Assembly: GCF_025144725.1 (NCBI RefSeq)
Contig: NZ_JALXKS010000002.1
Coordinates: 53,747-117,746 of the forward strand
DNA length: 64,000 bases
DNA from: Brevibacterium sp. p3-SID960
GTDB taxonomy: Bacteria; Actinomycetota; Actinomycetes; Actinomycetales; Brevibacteriaceae
Direction: 5' to 3'
A program made the position numbers and the translations under genes. This document shows positions 51,556-58,013 of this stretch, piece by piece. Every line of letters starts with the position of its first letter. The first letter of the stretch is position 1. A model generated the notes under the pieces. The model saw nothing but the letters and a program-made list of their open reading frames with translations, was not told the DNA's origin and did not search any database.

Positions 51556-51584
51556 ATTATAATCGTTCTGACATACCGTGTCCA
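51556..51584 (-). promoter_or_regulatory. Near-consensus promoter of the HNH gene
   Basis: On the minus strand TGGACA (51584-51579) is exactly 17 nt from TATAAT (51561-51556), the strongest sigma-70-like promoter seen in the window. The surrounding 30 nt are A+T-rich. Confidence 0.75.
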
Positions 51585-51719
51585 GAGAAAATCTCCTCTG
51601 ATCCTCAGCGCTCGACACATCCTCCTTCAGATCTGCCTCCCACGCTAGAAGAGGGCACTGACATCGCTGCCTGACCTGGGGTTGTCCACAGCGAAGGCCG
51701 TGATGTCAGTGGCCCATGC

Positions 51720-51725
51720 CAGACT
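51720..51725 (+). promoter_or_regulatory. -10-like hexamer before radA
   Basis: CAGACT ends 7 nt before the radA ATG at 51733. It deviates from TANNNT at the first base; no Shine-Dalgarno sequence is visible, so a leaderless message is plausible. Confidence 0.35.
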
Positions 51726-51732
51726 TGGGCAC

Positions 51733-53124
51733 ATGTCATATACCTGCACGGAATGCGGCTACAGCAGCATCAAGTGGCTGGGCAGATGCTCGCGCTGCGG
51801 CGAATGGGGGACTCTCGAGCAGTCCGAAGCTGCCGGTGGCGCAACTGCGATCAAGACGCAGGCCAAGGAAGTGCCGGCGAGCAAGCTCGCCAAGCCGATC
51901 ACCGAAGTCGACGGCACTCGCACCCGGGCATTCCGTACTGGGGTCTCCGAACTGGACCGGGTCCTCGGCGGCGGCGTCGTCCCTGGCGCGGTCATTCTGC
52001 TCGCCGGCGAACCGGGAGTCGGCAAGTCCACCCTCCTCCTCGACGTGGCCGGGCGAGCCTCGCGCGAGTCAGGTGAGGGACGCCGTGCCCTCTACATCAC
52101 CGGCGAGGAGTCGGCCGGGCAGGTGCGGCTGCGCGCTGAGCGCATCGGCGCCATGCACCCCGACCTGCTGCTGGCCGCGGAATCCGATCTCGCAACGGTG
52201 CTCGGCATGATCGTCAAGATCCAACCGGAGCTGCTCATCATCGACTCTGTGCAGACGCTGGCCTCTGCCGAGGTGCAGGGCGTGCCCGGCGGCGTGACGC
52301 AGGTGCGCGAGGTGGCAGCTGCGATCATCCGCGCAGCGAAGTCGCTCGACGTCCCGACGGTGCTCGTCGGGCACATCACCAAGGACGGTACGGTCGCCGG
52401 CCCGCGCCTGCTGGAGCACCTCGTCGACGTTGTGTGCGAGTTCGAAGGCGATAAGCACTCCCGCCTGCGGCTGCTGCGAGCAGTGAAGAACCGCTATGGA
52501 CCCACAGATGAGGTCGGCTGCTTCGACATGACCGAGCTCGGCATCCAGTCAGTGCCCGACCCCACGGGCCTGTTCCTCTCGCGCGGCAGCGGGCACGCGC
52601 CGGGCTCGTGCCTGACAGTCGTGCAGGAGGGCAAGCGCCACCTGCTCGTGGAGATCCAGACGCTCGTCGACAAGCAGACGAGGGGGGCACCGCGGCGCAC
52701 GGTCAGCGGGCTCGATGCCAACCGGCTGGCGATGACGCTCGCGGTGCTCAACAGCGAGCCGATGCTGCACAGCTTCGCCGAATGCGATGTCTACGCCTCC
52801 ACCGTCGGCGGCGCCAAGGTCGTCGAGCCGGCTGCCGACCTGGCACTGGCGCTCGCGTTGGAGTCCGCTTGGCAGTTCCGGCCGTTGGAGAACCGGGTCA
52901 TCGGCATCGGGGAGATCAGCCTGTCCGGTGAGATCCGCAATGTCCCCGGCATCGAGCAGCGACTGGAGGAGGCGTACCGGCAGGGCGTCAGCCATGCGAT
53001 CGTCGCTGCCGGCGGACTGAACAACGTCACCGTCCCGCGCGGCATGGAGGTCAGCGAATGCGACAGCATCCGGCAGGCCGTCGAGGCCGCCCTGGGCCTC
53101 GAACTCAACAACACCGCGCGCTGA
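51733..53124 (+). CDS. radA: DNA repair protein RadA
   Basis: RadA is a RecA-like branch-migration helicase used in recombinational repair. From ATG 51733 the product is 463 residues. It has the N-terminal zinc finger with Cys5, Cys8, Cys19 and Cys22, Walker A GEPGVGKST (residues 92-100), Walker B LLIIDSVQT, the RadA-specific KNRYG motif (252-256; the usual form is KNRFG) and a C-terminal Lon-protease-like domain. The upstream in-frame residues are not needed, since the zinc finger should start near residue 5. It is followed by disA, as in mycobacteria and Bacillus. Confidence 0.95.
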   Translation: MSYTCTECGYSSIKWLGRCSRCGEWGTLEQSEAAGGATAIKTQAKEVPASKLAKPITEVDGTRTRAFRTGVSELDRVLGGGVVPGAVILLAGEPGVGKSTLLLDVAGRASRESGEGRRALYITGEESAGQVRLRAERIGAMHPDLLLAAESDLATVLGMIVKIQPELLIIDSVQTLASAEVQGVPGGVTQVREVAAAIIRAAKSLDVPTVLVGHITKDGTVAGPRLLEHLVDVVCEFEGDKHSRLRLLRAVKNRYGPTDEVGCFDMTELGIQSVPDPTGLFLSRGSGHAPGSCLTVVQEGKRHLLVEIQTLVDKQTRGAPRRTVSGLDANRLAMTLAVLNSEPMLHSFAECDVYASTVGGAKVVEPAADLALALALESAWQFRPLENRVIGIGEISLSGEIRNVPGIEQRLEEAYRQGVSHAIVAAGGLNNVTVPRGMEVSECDSIRQAVEAALGLELNNTAR

Positions 53125-53271
53125 GGAATGCAGCAATGCCCCTTGCCGTCATGAGGATTGCGGCAGATCGGCAACACAACTGTTGCTCATTCGCAACAGT
53201 ATTCCCCGCCGGGGCGCGACACGGTTCGCTAGCCTACTGAGAGGACTGCAGATACTGATCGGAGGGAAAAG

Positions 53272-54384
53272 GTGCGCGCGGCGACAAATCCCCTCTTCAT
53301 TGACGCTCAGCGAGAGGTGGACCAGACCAGCTACGATCTCGTCCTCTCCACACTCGCAGCCGTCGCCCCGGGCACCGAGCTGCGCGACGGCCTCGAACGG
53401 GTGCTGCGCGGCCGCACCGGTGCACTCATCGTGCTCGGCTCATCGAAGGTCGTCGACTCGATCTCCACCGGCGGATTCAACATCGACATCGAATTCTCCG
53501 CCACCCGCCTGCGCGAACTGGCCAAACTCGACGGCGCCATCGTGCTCAGCCGCGATGCCTCCCACATCCACACTGCAGGCGTGCAGCTGCTGCCCGACCC
53601 CTCGATCGACACACAGGAATCCGGCACCCGCCACCGCACCGCTGAGCGCGTGGCCAAGCAGACCGGGTTCCCCGTCATCTCCGTCAGCCAGTCGATGCAG
53701 ATCATCCAGGTCTACGTGCACAGCATCCGGCATGTGCTCGAGACCTCCGACAGGATCCTCGCCCGCGCCAACCAGGCGCTCGACACCCTGGAGCGCTACA
53801 AGCACCGCCTCGATGAGGTCACCGCCACACTGACGTATCTGGAGATCGTCGACCGGGCCACCTTGGCCGATATGCTCGTCGTCCTGCAGCGCCAGGAGAT
53901 GGTGCGCAGGATCTCGAAGGAGATCCAGACCTACATCCTCGAGCTCGGCGACGACGCCCGCCTCATCACCCTGCAGCATGATGAGCTTGTCGGGCCCCGC
54001 AGCGACAGCCAGTACCACCTGCTGCGCGACTACATCGACGCGATCCCCGAGCACCACTCGATCGACAGCGTCCTGCGCAACCTCGCCGCGCTGCCCGGCC
54101 ACGACCTCATCGACATCGACATCGTCGCACGCACCATCGGCTCCTCAGCTGCCAGCGAATCGCTCGACCGCTACGTCTACCCGCTGGGCTACCGGCTTCT
54201 CTCGACGATCCGCCGCGTGCCTCCGATGGTCGTCGACCGGCTTGCTGAGCATTTCGGCCGCTTCACCGACCTGCTGGCTGCTGAGCTCTCAGAGCTCAAA
54301 TCCGTCGAGGGCGTCGGCGAGCACCGGGCGCGGATCGTACGCGAGGGCCTCAACCGGATCGAAGAGGAAGTCCACGAGAACTGA
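53272..54384 (+). CDS. disA: DNA integrity scanning diadenylate cyclase DisA
   Basis: DisA makes c-di-AMP and pauses when it meets branched DNA. The 370-residue product starts at GTG 53272, with GGAGGG seven bases upstream. The cyclase domain has the DGA motif (residues 87-89) and the GTRHR motif (118-122). A helical linker (about 150-290) and a C-terminal helix-hairpin-helix DNA-binding region (LKSVEGVGEHRARIVREGL) follow. The octamer-forming enzyme should be cytosolic and nucleoid-associated. RadA is known to inhibit DisA in Bacillus, which explains the pairing. Confidence 0.95.
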   Translation: MRAATNPLFIDAQREVDQTSYDLVLSTLAAVAPGTELRDGLERVLRGRTGALIVLGSSKVVDSISTGGFNIDIEFSATRLRELAKLDGAIVLSRDASHIHTAGVQLLPDPSIDTQESGTRHRTAERVAKQTGFPVISVSQSMQIIQVYVHSIRHVLETSDRILARANQALDTLERYKHRLDEVTATLTYLEIVDRATLADMLVVLQRQEMVRRISKEIQTYILELGDDARLITLQHDELVGPRSDSQYHLLRDYIDAIPEHHSIDSVLRNLAALPGHDLIDIDIVARTIGSSAASESLDRYVYPLGYRLLSTIRRVPPMVVDRLAEHFGRFTDLLAAELSELKSVEGVGEHRARIVREGLNRIEEEVHEN

Positions 54385-54392
54385 GAGCGCCT

Positions 54393-54419
54393 CATCCGCA
54401 TCCGTCAGCCCCGTCAGCC
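54393..54419. repeat. Short tandem repeats after the disA stop
   Basis: CATCCG is repeated twice (54393-54404) and CCGTCAGCC twice (54402-54419), 8 to 35 bases past the disA stop. Each is short, so chance is possible. Confidence 0.5.
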
Positions 54420-54438
54420 CCGGCCGTCTGCCCTGTGC

Positions 54439-55152
54439 TCAGTCCTCGTCCTCGGGCCTTTCGGTCGGCTCCGACGACGGCTCCTCGACCGTGAAGTGCG
54501 CAGGCTTGCTCTCCACCTCACCGAGCTTCGTCACCAGCTCGTAGTCGCCTGCCGCGAACGCATCACCGGTGCGGTTGCAGTTCTTGTCCGTAGGGATCAT
54601 CTGCCATTTGAGCGTCGACTTGCGCTCAGTGCCCGCAGCGAAGACGCGCACGTCCTCATCCGCTTCGTCCCCGCCCGGCGTGCAGTACTCCGTCGACCAC
54701 TGCGTCTTGCCGCCCTGGCGGATCTCGAAGACCTGATGCTCCGGGCCCACCGAGATCGCGCACGCGACGTCGTGGTTGTTCTTCACCGTCAGCTCCAGGG
54801 TCGCCGAGGCGCCGGGCGCGTAGGACTCCTCATCGGTCCCGGCGATGATCTCCACGGCATCGGCCGGACAGGCGCCCGAGGCCTCGTCCCCAGTCGGGGC
54901 AGGGAGGGTCGGTTCCGGCGACTGGGCGGCCGCTGCCTCGGCTGCGGTCTGATCGCTGGAGTCCTGGCGCACCTTCTGGATCGCCTTGACCATGAGCACG
55001 ATGCCGAGCACGAGCAGACACACGACGATGAGCGCGAGCACGCCGACGACGATGCGCCGGCGGCGATAGACTGCAGGGTCGGGGCGGAGCGGGCCGCGAG
55101 CCGAACCCGGCCGGCGCCGCTGGGAACCCTGACCACGCGCAGAAGGAGACAT
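54439..55152 (-). CDS. Membrane-anchored protein with a beta-sandwich extracellular domain
   Basis: From ATG 55152 the product is 237 residues: a basic, Arg/Pro-rich cytosolic tip, one membrane helix (RIVVGVLALIVVCLLVLGIV), a Ser/Thr/Pro/Ala-rich stalk, and an extracellular domain of about 110 residues with four Cys. The segments SYAPGASATLELTVKNNH, WSTEYC and AAGDYELVTKL resemble BsuPI-like or Ig-like sandwiches. An earlier ATG/GTG adds 18 residues that do not fit. The function is unknown. It is divergent from mutY and has a -10 box seven bases before its start. Confidence 0.7.
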   Translation of the reverse strand: MSPSARGQGSQRRRPGSARGPLRPDPAVYRRRRIVVGVLALIVVCLLVLGIVLMVKAIQKVRQDSSDQTAAEAAAAQSPEPTLPAPTGDEASGACPADAVEIIAGTDEESYAPGASATLELTVKNNHDVACAISVGPEHQVFEIRQGGKTQWSTEYCTPGGDEADEDVRVFAAGTERKSTLKWQMIPTDKNCNRTGDAFAAGDYELVTKLGEVESKPAHFTVEEPSSEPTERPEDED

Positions 55153-55159
55153 CACCTGA

Positions 55160-55165
55160 AGCCTA
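55160..55165 (-). promoter_or_regulatory. -10 box of a probable leaderless promoter, membrane-anchored protein
   Basis: TAGGCT on the minus strand ends 7 nt before the ATG at 55152. The intervening TCAGGTG could also serve as a weak ribosome site. Confidence 0.45.
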
Positions 55166-55175
55166 AGGGCTGCAG

Positions 55176-56183
55176 ATGGAAGCAACCACGATGACACACC
55201 GGACACCTGCCGAAACCGACCTCGCTGCCGCGCACGAGGCGGTGCTCACCTGGTTCGACACCCACGCCCGCGAACTGCCGTGGCGGGCGCCGGGCACCTC
55301 TGCGTGGGCGGTGCTCGTCTCCGAGATCATGTCCCAGCAGACCCCAGTCGCCCGGGTTGCGCCCCGCTGGCGGGACTGGATGGACCGCTGGCCGGCACCG
55401 TCCGACCTCGCCGCCGCGCCCACCGCCGAGGTGCTGCGCGCCTGGGATTCGCTCGGCTACCCGCGGCGGGCCCTGCGACTGAAGGAGTGCGCCGCCGTCA
55501 TCGCCTCAGAGCATGGCGACCGGGTGCCGTGTGATGAGCAGACCCTGCGCGCACTGCCGGGGATCGGCGCCTACACCGCGGCCGCGGTCGCCTCGTTCGC
55601 CGGCGGGCAGCGCACCGCCGTTCTCGACGTCAACATCCGCCGGGTGCTCGCCCGCGCCTTCGACGGCCACGCCCACCCCAAGGGAGCGCTGACGAAGTCG
55701 GAGACCGCCTGGGCTGCCCAGTTCGTGCCCGCCGGACCGGATGCGCCGGGCGCCCGCCATGTGGCGTGGAACGCCGGGGTGATGGAGCTCGGCGCGCTGG
55801 TCTGCACCTCCCGCAGCCCGGCCTGCGAGGCCTGCCCGCTGGTCGCGCAGTGCCGGTGGCTGGCCGCCGGCCGACCGGCAGGCGACGACCCGGCCCGCAA
55901 GCCCAAGACCCAGGCCTGGCACGGCACCGACCGGCAGCTGCGCGGGGCGATCATGGCCGTCCTCAAGGCCGCCGAGGCACCGGTCGCCCGCGAGCTGTTG
56001 ACCGCCTCGGCGACGGCGTTCGCCCCGGAGTCCGACCCGGAGTCCGCTGACGGCCCGGCGGCGACGGCGATCCTGCGAGTGCGCGAGCTCGGCGACGGGC
56101 AGCGGATCGGCCGGCTCATCGATGCGCTCATCGCCGACGGGCTGGCGGCCGAGTCCGGCGGCAGGCTTCACCTGCCGCACTGA
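55176..56183 (+). CDS. mutY: A/G-specific adenine glycosylase MutY
   Basis: MutY removes adenine paired with 8-oxoguanine. The 335-residue protein has catalytic Glu50 (SEIMSQQTPV), the helix-hairpin-helix LPGIGAYTAAAVASFA, Asp151 (VLDVNIRRV) and the [4Fe-4S] cysteines 210, 217, 220 and 226. After the cluster there are only about 110 residues, which read like a small helical or winged-helix domain instead of the usual NUDIX-like 8-oxoG-reading domain; mycobacterial MutY has a similar short tail. An ATG at 55191 is a possible alternative start. Confidence 0.93.
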   Translation: MEATTMTHRTPAETDLAAAHEAVLTWFDTHARELPWRAPGTSAWAVLVSEIMSQQTPVARVAPRWRDWMDRWPAPSDLAAAPTAEVLRAWDSLGYPRRALRLKECAAVIASEHGDRVPCDEQTLRALPGIGAYTAAAVASFAGGQRTAVLDVNIRRVLARAFDGHAHPKGALTKSETAWAAQFVPAGPDAPGARHVAWNAGVMELGALVCTSRSPACEACPLVAQCRWLAAGRPAGDDPARKPKTQAWHGTDRQLRGAIMAVLKAAEAPVARELLTASATAFAPESDPESADGPAATAILRVRELGDGQRIGRLIDALIADGLAAESGGRLHLPH

Positions 56184-56213
56184 GCGGCCCGCTGTGAGGC
56201 GGCCGCCGGCGTC

Positions 56214-56840
56214 TCAGAGGTGCTTCATCATGCGCGTGTTGCCGAGCGTATTGGGTTTGACCCGGGCCAGGTCGAGGAACTCGGCGACGTTCTCATCATG
56301 GGAGTGCAGCAGCTCGACGTAGACCTCCGGTGAGACCGGGGTGCCGGTGATCTGCTCGAAGCCCAGGGAGGTGAAGAAGCGGGTCTCGAACGTCAGACAG
56401 AACACGCGCTTCACCCCGATCGCCTGGGCGTCGGCGAGAAGCTGCTCCATGAGCATCCGGCCGATCCCCCGCCCCCGGTAGTCCGGGTCGGTGGCCACGG
56501 TGCGCGCCTCAGCGAGGTCCTCCCACAGAACGTGCAGCGCTGCACAGCCGATGACCCGCTCTCCGCCGTCGGCGTGCGGGTCTGTGACAAGCCGGAACTC
56601 GTGCAGGCCCTCGAAGTAGTTGACGGCTTCCTTGGCCACGAGGATCCGCGCATCGACCATCGGCTGGACGAGCCGGCGGATCGCGTTCACATCGCTCGTG
56701 CGTGCCCGGCGCATGACGAGCCCGCCGGGCAGCTCACGGTGGGTGAAGTCGCGTTCGGCCCAGGCCGGCGCCGAGGCGGTCGGCTCGCTGGCAGGAGGCT
56801 CGTTCGCGGGAATCTGCTGGCTGGTCGGGTCGGCACTCAT
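56214..56840 (-). CDS. Amino-acid N-acetyltransferase, ArgA-like GNAT
   Basis: The 208-residue protein carries a GNAT domain from about residue 45 (MRRARTSDVNAIRRLVQPMV, then RILVAKEAVNYFEGLHEFRLV, and the acetyl-CoA loop DPDYRGRGIGRMLME). These segments match the single-domain ArgA-type N-acetylglutamate synthase of mycobacteria (Rv2747 type), which starts arginine synthesis. No arginine genes are adjacent. The first about 30 residues are Pro/Ala/Glu-rich. TACCAT six bases before the ATG gives a leaderless pattern. The gene is convergent with mutY. Confidence 0.8.
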   Translation of the reverse strand: MSADPTSQQIPANEPPASEPTASAPAWAERDFTHRELPGGLVMRRARTSDVNAIRRLVQPMVDARILVAKEAVNYFEGLHEFRLVTDPHADGGERVIGCAALHVLWEDLAEARTVATDPDYRGRGIGRMLMEQLLADAQAIGVKRVFCLTFETRFFTSLGFEQITGTPVSPEVYVELLHSHDENVAEFLDLARVKPNTLGNTRMMKHL

Positions 56841-56846
56841 GTCGTC

Positions 56847-56852
56847 ATGGTA
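56847..56852 (-). promoter_or_regulatory. -10 box of a probable leaderless promoter, ArgA-like gene
   Basis: TACCAT on the minus strand lies 6 nt (GACGAC) before the ATG at 56840. Confidence 0.5.
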
Positions 56853-56966
56853 GTCCCGGCACCAGTCGCTGTCCGCTCACATCCCAGCCAGCAGACTGCG
56901 CGCCCACGCCGTGCCTCGACGGCCGATGGCAGGGGCGATCGCGACGGTGTCCTGGCTGCGGGGCCA

Positions 56967-57791
56967 TCAGCGCGTCTTCGTCGTGCCCTCGTGCCCGCCG
57001 GTTGTGCTGATCTTCTTCGCGTAGCAGGAGTCGGCGTCGAGGCCGTGGGAGCCGCACCAGGCGAGCGCCTGGTCAGGGTCATCGAAGGTGATGCCGACGA
57101 TCGTGACGTAGAAGTCCTTGCCCTTGAAGCTCGCGTAGTCCCCGGACCACAGCAGTTTGACGCGCGGGTGCTCCTCGCGCAGCTGTTCGTGCTCATCGAG
57201 GATCGCCTGCTCATCCCACGTCCGGCCCTCGGCTTCGAGACCGACCTTCTTCGAGCTCAGCTGCGGCACCCAGCTGCCCTCGATGTCGGCGGCCACCGCC
57301 GAGGCGTCGCTGTCGATGCGCTGCCTGAGCGCCTCGGCCGGGTCGTCGGGCAGGGCGCCGTCACTCGCCTCGCCGGTCGGGTCGTCGCCCTGGCCGCGGG
57401 TCTCCCCGCCGGTCGGATCCTCGGTGGGTGCAGCAGACGGCGGCGCACTCGGGGCGGCGGTGGCACCGGAGTCGTCATTGGAGCCGAACAGCTGGAGGGC
57501 TCCCCAGCCGAGTCCGCCGCCGAGTGCCAGCACGAGCACGATGCCGAGGAGCACCGGCCAGGGGCCACGCTGCCTGCGCTGCTGCGCGGGCTGCGGGCCG
57601 GCAGTGTAGGGCTGGCCGGCAGTGTAGGGCTGGCCGGGCTGCTGGGCGTAGGGCGGGTAGCCGGCCGGGGGCTGCTGCTGGGGCGTCGGCCAGTGTCCCT
57701 GCGGATGCTGGGGCTGCTGCGCGGCAGGCCAGTGGCTCTGCGGCTGGTTCCAGCCGTTGTGCTGCGGATCTCCCTGGGGCGGAACACTCAT
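56967..57791 (-). CDS. Pro/Gln-rich single-pass membrane protein
   Basis: From ATG 57791, with AGGAGAC upstream, the product is 274 residues: a cytosolic Pro/Gln/Trp/His-rich tail of about 75 residues including a tandem YTAGQP repeat (an 18-bp direct repeat near 57603-57638), one membrane helix (WPVLLGIVLVLALGGGLGWGA), an acidic Thr/Glu/Gly-rich stalk, and an extracellular domain of about 110 residues with two Cys (WCGSHGLDADSCYAKK). The topology is that of many actinobacterial envelope proteins. Function is not known. It is divergent from the 953-residue gene. Confidence 0.75.
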   Translation of the reverse strand: MSVPPQGDPQHNGWNQPQSHWPAAQQPQHPQGHWPTPQQQPPAGYPPYAQQPGQPYTAGQPYTAGPQPAQQRRQRGPWPVLLGIVLVLALGGGLGWGALQLFGSNDDSGATAAPSAPPSAAPTEDPTGGETRGQGDDPTGEASDGALPDDPAEALRQRIDSDASAVAADIEGSWVPQLSSKKVGLEAEGRTWDEQAILDEHEQLREEHPRVKLLWSGDYASFKGKDFYVTIVGITFDDPDQALAWCGSHGLDADSCYAKKISTTGGHEGTTKTR

Positions 57792-57848
57792 GGCTCTGTC
57801 TCCTGTCCTCGGCGGCACCTCACCCATGGACTGACTGTTCTCTTATGA

Positions 57849-57881
57849 ACCATACACAGTACGTTCAGGTTCTTGTATGGT
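57849..57881. promoter_or_regulatory. Inverted repeat between the two divergent membrane genes
   Basis: ACCATACA and TGTATGGT form a perfect 8-bp inverted repeat around 17 nt, 58 nt upstream of the 274-residue gene and 133 nt upstream of the 953-residue gene. TATGGT within it could be a -10 for the plus-strand gene. Confidence 0.45.
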
Positions 57882-58013
57882 GGGCGCCGAGGAGCCTTGT
57901 GATCCGCTTATCCTCGTGCGGGTCGCTCGGCCCCCGTGGGAGATGAGAACTGAATCGACGTCGCAGCAGCTTCGCCCCTCCCCAAGCGAAGGCGACTGAG
58001 CCAAGGAGCCGTC

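Noticed and set aside
57603-57638. 18-bp direct repeat as a mobile or CRISPR-like element
   Set aside because: It is in frame inside the Pro/Gln-rich tail and encodes a tandem YTAGQP repeat, so it is ordinary low-complexity coding sequence.
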